DNA of 64,000 nt from contig CAKZMU010000031.1 in assembly GCA_937129145.1 (NCBI GenBank), forward strand, positions 1 to 64,000, given 5' to 3'. The notes under the pieces were generated by a model. The model saw only the letters and a program-made list of their open reading frames with translations. It was not told the origin of the DNA and made no database searches. The position numbers and the translations under genes were made by a program. Positions 1-7,343 of the stretch are shown here, in pieces. This DNA is from an uncultured Lacinutrix sp. (GTDB lineage Bacteria > Bacteroidota > Bacteroidia > Flavobacteriales > Flavobacteriaceae). Position 1 is the stretch's first letter. The number at the start of each line of letters is the position of its first letter.

Positions 1-93
1 AATAATTTATCTGATGGATTATACCTATTAGTAATGAAAGATTTAAGCGGAAATATTTTAGAGAATAAGCGTATTCTAGTGAACAACAAGTAA
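1..93 (+). CDS. C-terminal end of a secreted protein with a type IX sorting tail (partial)
   Basis: Only the last 30 codons are in the window. The reading frame from base 1 gives a tail containing GLYLLVMKDLSGNILENKR and ends at TAA (91-93). The pattern Gly-Leu-Tyr-Leu, then a Gly turn and a Lys/Arg-rich end, is what the type A C-terminal sorting domain of type IX secretion looks like in Bacteroidota. I infer that the protein is exported across the outer membrane and anchored or released there. The catalytic or binding part lies upstream and cannot be judged. A strong palindromic terminator follows 29 bases after the stop. Confidence 0.6.
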   Translation, partial: NNLSDGLYLLVMKDLSGNILENKRILVNNK

Positions 94-122
94 CGTTTTC
101 TAATTCATTTGACTCTCAAACA

Positions 123-156
123 AAAAAGCAGTTTAGAAATTTCTAAACTGCTTTTT
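123..156. terminator. Bidirectional terminator between the sorting-tail gene and tRNA-Met
   Basis: A perfect 34-base palindrome, with 17-base arms starting AAAAAGCAG and ending CTGCTTTTT. It has A and T runs at both ends, so it can stop transcription from the left gene (+) and from tRNA-Met (-). Confidence 0.85.
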
Positions 157-163
157 ATTTTTG

Positions 164-237
164 TAGCGAGAACGAGAATTGAACTCGTGACCTCCGGGTT
201 ATGAATCCGACGCTCTAACCAACTGAGCTACCTCGCC
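164..237 (-). tRNA. tRNA-Met (CAT)
   Basis: Read on the minus strand this is a 74-base cloverleaf. The acceptor GGCGAGG pairs with TCTCGCT, the D arm is GCTC/GAGC, the anticodon loop is TTCATAA (anticodon CAT), and the T arm is ACGAG/CTCGT around TTCAATT. The first pair is G-U, which argues against initiator tRNA (no C1-A72 mismatch). An elongator tRNA-Met is most likely; a lysidine-modified tRNA-Ile with the same anticodon is less likely. One A-C mismatch sits at the top of the anticodon stem. CCA is not encoded. Confidence 0.93.
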
Positions 238-252
238 ATATCATTGCGGCTG

Positions 253-282
253 CAAATATAAAAACAAAATGATTGAGTGCAA
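253..282 (-). promoter_or_regulatory. Promoter of tRNA-Met
   Basis: On the minus strand TTG (280-282) is followed by 19 bases and then TATATTTG (253-260). This is an exact match to the Bacteroidota sigma factor consensus TTG-N19-TAnnTTTG. The -7 box ends 15 bases before the tRNA 5' end. Confidence 0.8.
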
Positions 283-369
283 GTATTAACTAAACAAAAA
301 TATTTTTAATTTTTAGTTTTAAAACTACATAATTAATGTATATATTAACGCCAAATATTTTTAAAATTT

Positions 370-756
370 ATGGACGATAAAATAAAGGTAGAACTGGAGT
401 TTCCTATACATGCATCACCTCAGTTATTGTATCAATATATTTCGACACCTTCTGGATTGTCTGAATGGTTTGCAGATAATGTAAACTCTAGAGGAGAACT
501 ATTTACATTTATTTGGGATGGTAGTGAAGAACAAGCAAAACTTTTAAATAAAAAAAACAGTGAACGCGTAAAATTTAAATGGCAAAATGGTGAAGATGAT
601 GCTACATATTTTGAAATTAGAATTCAAGTTGACGATATCACTAAAGATGTATCTTTAATGGTGACTGATTTTGCTGATGATGATGAAGTTGATGAAGTAA
701 AAATGCTTTGGGAAAACCAAATTTCTGATTTGAAGCAAGTTCTTGGTTCTGCATAA
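370..756 (+). CDS. START-like domain protein
   Basis: A 128-residue cytosolic protein that I recognise as the short START-like (SRPBCC fold) family common in Bacteroidota. It opens with a beta strand (KIKVELEFPIHASPQLLYQY), then the helix and LSEWFADNV turn typical of AHSA1/START folds, and ends in a long helix (LWENQISDLKQVL) that would close the ligand cavity. It has no signal peptide or membrane segment. The ligand is unknown and I assign no reaction. The gene stands alone behind tRNA-Met and is followed by a terminator hairpin. The ATG start fits the first strand of the fold. Confidence 0.85.
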   Translation: MDDKIKVELEFPIHASPQLLYQYISTPSGLSEWFADNVNSRGELFTFIWDGSEEQAKLLNKKNSERVKFKWQNGEDDATYFEIRIQVDDITKDVSLMVTDFADDDEVDEVKMLWENQISDLKQVLGSA

Positions 757-775
757 CAATTCTTATAAAATAAAT

Positions 776-783
776 TATATTTG
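776..783 (+). promoter_or_regulatory. -7 box for the class IV aminotransferase gene
   Basis: TATATTTG matches the Bacteroidota -7 element. There is no TTG at the expected -33 distance, so only half of the promoter is supported. The box directly abuts a terminator hairpin and lies 23 bases before the ATG, so the transcript would begin inside the hairpin. Confidence 0.5.
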
Positions 784-806
784 TCCCGTTTATTCGGGAC
801 TTTTTT
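783..806 (+). terminator. Terminator of the START-like gene, abutting the next start codon
   Basis: A stem GTCCCG/CGGGAC with loop TTTATT is followed by six T. The T run ends at 806 and the ATG of the next gene begins at 807. Confidence 0.8.
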
Positions 807-1652
807 ATGGTAAATACTAACGGAAATATATTACAACAAACTGATGCTAGCCTGTCTATAAATAATAGAGGCTTCAACTATGGCGATGCAGTTTTTGAAA
901 CCATTAAAGTATCACATTCTAAAATACTATTTTGGGAAGATCATTATTTTAGATTAATGGCTTCTATGCGCATTATACGTATGGAAATACCTATGAGTTT
1001 TACTTTGGAATTTCTTGAAAATGAAATTTTAAAGCTTATAGAAACTAGTAATCAATCTCAAAAAACCGTAAGAGTAAAGTTGGTTGTTTTTAGGGACAGT
1101 GATGGCTTATATACACCAATTACTAACGATGTTTCCTATCTTATTACTACAAAAGAATTGAACGCTGATTTTTATCAACTTGATGATGTTTCATATCGCG
1201 TAGATTTATACAAAGACCATTATTTATCACCCAGCTTATTATCTACTTTAAAAAGCAATAACAGACTCATAAATATCATTGGAGGTATTTATGCCAAAGA
1301 AAATATATTAGATAATTGTTTATTGCTAAACACCAATAAAAATGTTGTTGAAGCTCTAAATTCAAACATATTTTTAGTAAAAGAAAAGTTAATAAAAACA
1401 CCACCATTAACTGATGGATGTATTAAAGGCGTTATGAGAAAACAAATAATGGAAATTATCAAGCTCATGCCTGAGTACATCATTGAAGAAAAACCCATCT
1501 CACCTTTTGAACTACAAAAAGCAGACGAATTGTTTTTAACAAATGTTATTACTGGAATACAACCTATAACCAATTATAGAAAAAAGCAGTTTTCTACAAG
1601 CTTTTCTAAAAACGTATTGGCAAAATTGAATGTAAAAGTGAGGTTAGCTTAG
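807..1652 (+). CDS. Class IV PLP aminotransferase (4-amino-4-deoxychorismate lyase / branched-chain aminotransferase type)
   Basis: A 281-residue PLP enzyme of fold type IV. The N-terminal motif NNRGFNYGDAVFETIKV is the family signature. The PLP lysine is best placed at K149 in STLKSNNRL. The region ELFLTNVITGIQPI near the C terminus is the phosphate-binding loop. Family members either split aminodeoxychorismate in folate synthesis or transaminate branched-chain amino acids. The short length and DGLYTP segment lean towards the PabC-like side, but I would not fix the substrate. The start is supported by alignment with the family N terminus, although it follows a terminator T run directly. Its stop codon overlaps that of the convergent yqgE gene. 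Confidence 0.85.
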   Translation: MVNTNGNILQQTDASLSINNRGFNYGDAVFETIKVSHSKILFWEDHYFRLMASMRIIRMEIPMSFTLEFLENEILKLIETSNQSQKTVRVKLVVFRDSDGLYTPITNDVSYLITTKELNADFYQLDDVSYRVDLYKDHYLSPSLLSTLKSNNRLINIIGGIYAKENILDNCLLLNTNKNVVEALNSNIFLVKEKLIKTPPLTDGCIKGVMRKQIMEIIKLMPEYIIEEKPISPFELQKADELFLTNVITGIQPITNYRKKQFSTSFSKNVLAKLNVKVRLA

Positions 1653-2209
1653 TTGTAGCTTGGGTCTTCGGGAGCATTGGACCAAATGCTATATTCGCCA
1701 CCAAGTTCAAGCATTTTTTCTTTCCAAAAATCGGCATCATTTTTTTCAATAATGGATTTTTTATAAATATTGGTTGTTACAATCCATGTATTAGAAAGTA
1801 ATTCGCTAGAAAGTTGTTCGTTTTCCCAACCTGTATAGCCTAGAAAAAACCTAATATCATTATTACTTAGCGTGTTGTTATTAATAAGTTCAGTAACTTT
1901 TTCAAAATCCCCTCCCCAATAAATACCATTAGATATTTCAATACTATTTGGGATTAACTCTGGTATTTTATGAATAAAATATAGGTTGTCTTGTTCAACA
2001 GGGCCTCCATTATAAATTTTGAAGTCTCCTTCTATTTCAGGAATTAAATCGCTTATAGTATAATCTAAGGGTTTGTTTAATATAAAACCTATAGAACCTT
2101 CTTCATTATGGTCGGCTAATAAAATGACCGATCTATTAAAAGAGAGATCCCCTAAAATTGATGGTTCAGCAATGAGCAGATGGCCTTTTTTCGGATTTGG
2201 ATTAACCAT
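1649..2209 (-). CDS. YqgE/AlgH family protein
   Basis: A 186-residue protein of the YqgE/AlgH (DUF179) family. Visible family features are the N-terminal GHLLIAEPSILGDLSFNRSV, the FILNKPL motif, the YNGGPVEQDNLYFIH segment, and the C-terminal FLGYTGWENEQL. The structure of this family is known but its biochemical role is not; AlgH was linked to alginate regulation in Pseudomonas. The protein is cytosolic, with no signal or membrane span. Its stop (TAA on the minus strand) overlaps the stop of the convergent aminotransferase, leaving no room for a terminator between the two genes. Confidence 0.93.
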   Translation of the reverse strand: MVNPNPKKGHLLIAEPSILGDLSFNRSVILLADHNEEGSIGFILNKPLDYTISDLIPEIEGDFKIYNGGPVEQDNLYFIHKIPELIPNSIEISNGIYWGGDFEKVTELINNNTLSNNDIRFFLGYTGWENEQLSSELLSNTWIVTTNIYKKSIIEKNDADFWKEKMLELGGEYSIWSNAPEDPSYN

Positions 2210-2283
2210 GTTAGCTAAGTTTATACTTACAATCTAAGACATATTTATGTAATAAACAACATTTTCAATGGTTGATAAACTAA

Positions 2284-2311
2284 AAAAGGCTCGTTGTACA
2301 ACGAGCCTTTT
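2284..2311 (-). terminator. Terminator of the HU gene
   Basis: A perfect 28-base palindrome (AAAAGGCTCGTTGT and its complement) starts 24 bases after the HU stop. The minus-strand reading ends in a run of six T. Confidence 0.85.
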
Positions 2312-2334
2312 AATATAAAACGTATGCTTACTTT

Positions 2335-2607
2335 TTAGTTTACAGCGTCACTTAAATCAGATCCAGCTTTAAACTTTACTACATTTTTAGCTTTGATTTT
2401 TATTGTTTGTCCTGTTTGAGGGTTTCTTCCGTCTCTAGCAGCTCTTCTTGTAACTGACCAAGATCCAAAACCTACTAAAGAAACTCTGTTTCCTTTTTGT
2501 AATGATCCTTCAATGTCAATTAATAGACCATCTAATGCTTTTTTAGCAGCAGCTTTTGTAATTCCAGCGTTTTCTGCCATTCCATTGATTAAATCTGTTT
2601 TGTTCAT
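2335..2607 (-). CDS. HU family DNA-binding protein
   Basis: A 90-residue nucleoid protein. It starts MNKTDLINGMAENAGITK, the usual HU dimerisation helix. It carries the signature GFGSWSVTRRAARDGRNPQT at about residues 46-65, whose arm with its proline inserts into the minor groove. Length and sequence match a typical HU that bends DNA as a dimer. It is a single-gene unit with its own strong promoter about 60 bases upstream and its own terminator, which fits a highly expressed gene. The start is the only plausible ATG. Confidence 0.97.
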   Translation of the reverse strand: MNKTDLINGMAENAGITKAAAKKALDGLLIDIEGSLQKGNRVSLVGFGSWSVTRRAARDGRNPQTGQTIKIKAKNVVKFKAGSDLSDAVN

Positions 2608-2664
2608 AAAATTAAGTTTTTAAATTGTTTATTATTTGGGTTAACTTTCTTGTTAAATCCTACA

Positions 2665-2694
2665 CAAAATTATACGTAAAATCCATTCGTACAA
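2665..2694 (-). promoter_or_regulatory. Promoter of the HU gene
   Basis: On the minus strand TTG (2692-2694), exactly 19 bases, then TAATTTTG (2665-2672). This matches TTG-N19-TAnnTTTG and predicts a 5' leader of roughly 50 bases before the HU ATG. Confidence 0.8.
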
Positions 2695-2798
2695 GTAATA
2701 GCAAGGGAAATACGTGTTTTTGTTGATAACTTAATGCAATTGTTAATAAAGGAGTGCTTTTTTTGCTCAATTTTTATATTATCAACAATGATAAGGGT

Positions 2799-3749
2799 TT
2801 AGAGCATTTTTGCATCGGTATTAAATGAATACCCATTTAGTAGTGAAATGATATCCATTTTTCGCTTTCCAGGAAGTTTGATTTCCTCCAATATAATGTA
2901 TCCTTTTTTAACAGCGACCTTGATGGATTTTTTTGAGCTTATAATTTGTCCAATATCATCATCATGGTCTTCCTCTTGTTTTTCAACTTTGTAAACTTTT
3001 ACATTTAATTGTTCACCGTCGTTTTCCATTAAACACCATGCAGCGGGATAGGGACACAAGCCTCTTACTTTGTTGTAGATATTATCGAGTGTGTCTGTCC
3101 AATCTATTTCACTGTTGTCTTTATTTAGTTTGTAAGCTGTTTTTACTTCGGTGTTTTTTGGTTGCGGAATGGTTTCTACATTCCCTTCTTTAATTAACTC
3201 AACAGTTTCCAAAACCAAATTGCTTCCTAAGTGCATGAGTTTGTCGTGTAGTTCGCCAGCGGTTTCGTTTGATGATATATCTACTTCTTTTTGTAAAATC
3301 ATTTCGCCAGTATCAATATGCTCATCTATAAAAAATGTTGAGACGCCTGTTTTTGTTTCACCATTTATAATCGCCCAATTTATAGGTGCTGCGCCTCTAT
3401 AATTTGGTAGTAGGGAAGCATGTAAATTAAAAGTACCATATTCAGGCATTTGCCACACAACTTTTGGCAACATCCTAAAGGCTACAACTATTTGCAAATT
3501 GGCGTTTAAAGCGTTTAACTCTTTAATAAAGGCGTCACTTTTAAGGTTTGTTGGTTGTAAAATGTTAAGGTCAGCAGATTCTGCATAAGTTTTTACAGCA
3601 CTTTTATGTAGTTTTCTGCCTCTTCCAGCAGGTTTATCTGGAGCTGTAATGACACCTACTATATTATAATTATTTTCTACTAAGCTTTTTAGAATAGTAA
3701 CCGCAAAATCTGGTGTTCCCATAAATACAATTCTTAAATCTTTCGTCAT
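2799..3749 (-). CDS. fmt: Methionyl-tRNA formyltransferase
   Basis: A 316-residue enzyme that moves a formyl group from 10-formyl-tetrahydrofolate to Met-tRNA-fMet for translation initiation. The N terminus LRIVFMGTPDFAV starts the Rossmann domain. The folate-binding and catalytic signature is seen as NLHASLLPNYRGAAPINWAI at about residues 108-127, followed by DTGEMILQ. The C-terminal OB-like tRNA-binding domain runs from about residue 210 (VRGLCPYPAAW). Length is normal for Fmt. The start codon overlaps the recQ stop by four bases, so translation is probably coupled, with recQ upstream in the same operon. Confidence 0.97.
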   Translation of the reverse strand: MTKDLRIVFMGTPDFAVTILKSLVENNYNIVGVITAPDKPAGRGRKLHKSAVKTYAESADLNILQPTNLKSDAFIKELNALNANLQIVVAFRMLPKVVWQMPEYGTFNLHASLLPNYRGAAPINWAIINGETKTGVSTFFIDEHIDTGEMILQKEVDISSNETAGELHDKLMHLGSNLVLETVELIKEGNVETIPQPKNTEVKTAYKLNKDNSEIDWTDTLDNIYNKVRGLCPYPAAWCLMENDGEQLNVKVYKVEKQEEDHDDDIGQIISSKKSIKVAVKKGYIILEEIKLPGKRKMDIISLLNGYSFNTDAKML

Positions 3750-5650
3750 GGTTTTTTTCTTTTATAAGTGTTTGTATTTGTAAGTTCTATTAAATTGTTT
3801 TCGAGCATATCTCTTAATATTGATGCGATATGACTTTCTTTTATTTTTGTTGCTTCAATAATATCTCTAGATGATAAAGGTTTTTCTTCTAAAACCGAAA
3901 TAATTTTTTCGATATCTGATTTTTGAATAGTATTGGGTTGGTCACCATTCTTTTGAAGACAAACCGAGCAAATGCCACAATCTTGTGAATCGTCTTCGCC
4001 AAAATAGGAGAGGAGCTGCTTACTTTTACAAATATTATCATTATTCACATAATCAATTACAGCAGTTACTTGCTGTGTTTTTAACGCATTTTGCTGCTCT
4101 ATGATTTTTGCAATTCTATTAATGGTTTTATCGTCTTCTCGAGGTTCTAAAAACGTTATTTCGGCATCAGTTTTATTAAGTTTTAATGATATAATTTCAT
4201 CTTTTTCTAACTGAATTAAAACATCAATAACATCATCCTCTTTCAATGAAAGTTTTTTGGCGATAATTGAAGCATTAATCTTTACGTCTTGGTCAAACAC
4301 ACCACCATAGGTTCTTAAAATGGATTTAACGACTATGCTTATGTTTTGATGCTTTTCCAGATAGGTAAACAAATGATTGCTGCTCACCAAGAACATAATA
4401 ATGGATGTGTTTTGATATTGTCGAGATAAATGAATAATACTCGTTCTATCTAAAGCTTGTAAAGCGTTATACGTGGTGTGTGTATTGAAATTATAAGTTC
4501 TGCAAAAAGCATTAAAATTAAAATTGAATGTTGTAAAATCGCCTTCGCCATATGATATTTGAAAATAGCTACATAACTTTCTATAGACTAATTTTATAAA
4601 GTCTATACTAGGTAGGATTTTTAAAAACTGATTTTTGACATGCTGCTCATCTCCTTTATTTTTTAAAATAATTGCGAATGCTTTTTTATTATTACGTCCA
4701 GCTCTTCCTGCCTCCTGAAAATAACTTTCTAAACTCTCAGGAAGGTTGACATGAATAACTGTTTTTACATCAGCTTTATCAATTCCCATACCAAAAGCAT
4801 TGGTTGCAACCATGACTTGCTTTTGGTTGTTAAACCATTGATTAAAATGGGCTTCTTTTTCGTTGTTAGAAAGCCCACCATGATAATAAGTACTTAAAAA
4901 GCCATTTTTTTCTAAAGATGTATGAATTTCATGTGCATGCTTTCGGCTTCTAACATAAATAATTGATGATTGCGGATTCTTTTTGAGTATTTGTTCAATC
5001 TTGTAAAGCTTGTCTTCAACTTCAAAAACCATAAACGCCAAGTGTTCCCTTTTAAAACTTTGTTTAAAAATCTTTGGGCTTATAAAATCCAAGTTTTTTA
5101 CAATATCTTCTACCACTTTAGTTCTTGCTGTGGCAGTTAAAGCAATAATATTTACTGTTGGCTGTAACTCTCTTAATATGGTAATATTTTTATAAGCAGG
5201 TCTAAAATCGTTTCCCCATTGACTTATACAATGCGCTTCATCTACCGCAATTAGGTTCACGTTCATTTGCCTAATCCTGTCTTGTACAATGTCTTGCTGT
5301 AAACGCTCGGGAGATAGGTATAAGAACTTATAGTTGCCATAAATACAATTGTCGAGCATGGTATTTAGCTCATTATATTTATACTCGCTAGTCAACGCCA
5401 TGGCTTTAATGTCTTTTTCTTTTAAAGCTCTTACTTGGTCTTTCATTAAAGCGATTAGCGGAGAAATAACAATGCAAATGCCTTCGTTTATTAAAGCTGG
5501 AATTTGAAAGCAAATAGATTTTCCGCCGCCTGTTGGCAATAGTGCAAACGTATCTTCACCTTCAAGAACAGCATTAATGATATCTTCTTGCAAAGGTCTG
5601 AAACTCGTATGATTCCAATAACGCTCTAATATTTGTATTGGGTGAGACAC
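3746..5650 (-). CDS. recQ: ATP-dependent DNA helicase RecQ
   Basis: A 634-residue superfamily 2 helicase that unwinds DNA 3' to 5' in recombination and fork repair. It has Walker A LPTGGGKS (residues 38-45), the DEAH box in AVDEAHCISQWGNDFRP, helicase motif VI in EAGRAGRNNKKA, and a RecQ zinc site (cysteines in NDNICKSKQ and DCGICSVC). A winged-helix region follows. I do not see a clear HRDC domain, so the C terminus is shorter than in E. coli RecQ. The start is GTG (minus strand, 5648-5650), one base into the stop of the upstream ATPase gene (TAGTG), and the stop overlaps fmt. Confidence 0.96.
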   Translation of the reverse strand: MSHPIQILERYWNHTSFRPLQEDIINAVLEGEDTFALLPTGGGKSICFQIPALINEGICIVISPLIALMKDQVRALKEKDIKAMALTSEYKYNELNTMLDNCIYGNYKFLYLSPERLQQDIVQDRIRQMNVNLIAVDEAHCISQWGNDFRPAYKNITILRELQPTVNIIALTATARTKVVEDIVKNLDFISPKIFKQSFKREHLAFMVFEVEDKLYKIEQILKKNPQSSIIYVRSRKHAHEIHTSLEKNGFLSTYYHGGLSNNEKEAHFNQWFNNQKQVMVATNAFGMGIDKADVKTVIHVNLPESLESYFQEAGRAGRNNKKAFAIILKNKGDEQHVKNQFLKILPSIDFIKLVYRKLCSYFQISYGEGDFTTFNFNFNAFCRTYNFNTHTTYNALQALDRTSIIHLSRQYQNTSIIMFLVSSNHLFTYLEKHQNISIVVKSILRTYGGVFDQDVKINASIIAKKLSLKEDDVIDVLIQLEKDEIISLKLNKTDAEITFLEPREDDKTINRIAKIIEQQNALKTQQVTAVIDYVNNDNICKSKQLLSYFGEDDSQDCGICSVCLQKNGDQPNTIQKSDIEKIISVLEEKPLSSRDIIEATKIKESHIASILRDMLENNLIELTNTNTYKRKKP

Positions 5651-6192
5651 TATAAGTTTTTTACTATGTTTAGTATAAAATCGGCACGACTCTCAACAGA
5701 GCCAAATGGCACATCGTGTAATTCGTAACCATATTTAGAATAGGTATTTATTAAATGGTCATGAATTTGTACTGCTTGGTCAAAACTCTCGTAACGCTCA
5801 TTGTCGCTCACATATATTTGTTGCCAAGGAGCAAGGATAAATACATGCTCGTAGTTAAAGTTTTTACAGGCTTCAACAAAACGTTCTGGGTAATTTGTAC
5901 CTAAATAATCCATGTAAGCCACAACATCTGGAATGCCTCTATCTAAAAAAGTAAATGCTTCATTACTCAAATTTGCTTCTTCAAATTGTTTTCTTCTGCC
6001 TTCTAAAAGCATATCGCTAAACAACAGAGGTTCGGTTAAAAATAGTTGGTCTATGCCTTTTTTTTGCGCCTCCAATATTACTTGGCGAGAGACTTCTTCT
6101 AGGCAAATAAAATCCCTACGCAATAATTCATTGATAATAGAAGTTTTACCAGTACCTGGACCACCAGTTATGACAATTTTTTTTGCACTCAA
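5650..6192 (-). CDS. P-loop ATPase/kinase of the AAA_28 (NadR/Ttd14-like) family
   Basis: A 180-residue protein with a Walker A motif TGGPGTGKTS near residues 9-18, then EEVSRQVI and FLDRGIPDVVAYMDYLG, as in NadR- and Ttd14-like AAA_28 domains. The Asp-Arg-Gly segment resembles the Walker B and substrate site of nucleoside-type kinases. The substrate is not known and I do not assign one. It is the first gene of a tight operon with recQ (1-base overlap) and fmt (4-base overlap), but this may reflect only compact gene packing. Confidence 0.85.
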   Translation of the reverse strand: MSAKKIVITGGPGTGKTSIINELLRRDFICLEEVSRQVILEAQKKGIDQLFLTEPLLFSDMLLEGRRKQFEEANLSNEAFTFLDRGIPDVVAYMDYLGTNYPERFVEACKNFNYEHVFILAPWQQIYVSDNERYESFDQAVQIHDHLINTYSKYGYELHDVPFGSVESRADFILNIVKNL

Positions 6193-6283
6193 AGTGTATT
6201 GATTTTCTCAGTAAAAATCGTAATTAAATGCAGAAATAAAAAATATTTAAAAGTGTATATTTGTCACGCTTTAAAAAAAGGTT

Positions 6284-6574
6284 ATGAGTGTACCAAATGC
6301 AGAAGAATTTTATAAAAAACTAAAAGAACAACTTTTAGAAACGGCTACGTGGCCATCTGAATATTTATACAAGTTTATAGTTAAGTCTGATGTAAGCAAA
6401 ATAGCAGAGATTGAAGCTCTTTTTGATAATACAGGAGCGGTGATAAATACTATTGAATCTAAAAACGGAAAGTACACCAGCGTGTCAATAAACGTGATTA
6501 TGAAAAATCCAGACGCGGTTATTTCTAAGTATATAGAAGTAACAAACAATGTTGAAGGCGTAATTTCGTTATAA
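6284..6574 (+). CDS. DUF493 family protein (YbeD-like)
   Basis: A 96-residue small cytosolic protein of the DUF493/YbeD family, which has an ACT-like alpha/beta fold. The segment WPSEYLYKFIVKSD matches the conserved first strand (family: FP..f.fKvIG). The later SKNGKYTSVSINVIMKNPD matches the two central strands. The function in Bacteroidota is unknown; the family is thought to be regulatory. A -7-like box TATATTTG (6256-6263) lies 21 bases before the ATG, supporting this start. Confidence 0.88.
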   Translation: MSVPNAEEFYKKLKEQLLETATWPSEYLYKFIVKSDVSKIAEIEALFDNTGAVINTIESKNGKYTSVSINVIMKNPDAVISKYIEVTNNVEGVISL

Positions 6575-6698
6575 AGTTATCTAATTAATGTGCCAAAAAT
6601 CATTTAAAAGCAATAGCTATTGCTTAATTTTTTGTACTTTGGCAGAAGTGAAAACTTCGTAAGAACTTATTAATTCTACACATACATAATACAATATT

Positions 6699-7340
6699 TT
6701 GATAGATCAATTAGAGTACAACACAGAACGTGAGCATTTAATAATACCTGAATATGGACGCCATATGCAGAAAATGATTAATTATGCTAAAACACGAGAA
6801 ACTAAAGAAGAACGTAACAAACTAGCGAAATCGATTATTTCGGTTATGGGAAATTTGCAACCACATTTACGTGATGTTCCAGATTTTCAACATAAACTTT
6901 GGGATCAGCTTTTTATAATGGCCAATTTTGAATTGGACGCGGATTCACCTTTCGAAAAACCATCAAAAGAAGTTTTAGAAGCTAAGCCAGAACCATTGGC
7001 GTATCCTCAAAACTATCCTAAATACCGCTTTTATGGTAATAATATTAAAACCATGATTGATGTTGCAAATACTTGGGAAGAAGGAGAAATGAAAGAAGCT
7101 TTGGTATATACCATTGCAAATCACATGAAAAAATGTTTCTTGAATTGGAATAAAGATACGGTTGAAGATGTTGTTATTTACGACCATCTTTTAGAATTGT
7201 CAAACGGAAAAATCAACTTAAAAGATACTGATGAAGATTTAACGGATTCTTCAAGTTTGATGCGCTCTAAAAAGAAATATTCTAAAAAGCCTGGAGGGAA
7301 GAAAAATAATAACAATAACCGAGGTCGTAAACGCTATTAA
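6699..7340 (+). CDS. DUF4290 domain-containing protein
   Basis: A 213-residue conserved Bacteroidota protein of unknown function. It begins IDQLEYNTEREHLIIPEYGRH, the family's signature N terminus, and continues as an all-helical domain to about residue 165. The tail is low in complexity and strongly basic (Lys/Asn/Arg-rich, ending NNRGRKRY), which suggests contact with nucleic acid or ribosome; this is inference. The start is TTG at 6699, chosen because the family N terminus begins exactly there. It sits 3 bases upstream of murA and is probably cotranscribed with it. Confidence 0.88.
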   Translation: MIDQLEYNTEREHLIIPEYGRHMQKMINYAKTRETKEERNKLAKSIISVMGNLQPHLRDVPDFQHKLWDQLFIMANFELDADSPFEKPSKEVLEAKPEPLAYPQNYPKYRFYGNNIKTMIDVANTWEEGEMKEALVYTIANHMKKCFLNWNKDTVEDVVIYDHLLELSNGKINLKDTDEDLTDSSSLMRSKKKYSKKPGGKKNNNNNRGRKRY

Positions 7341-7343
7341 TTA

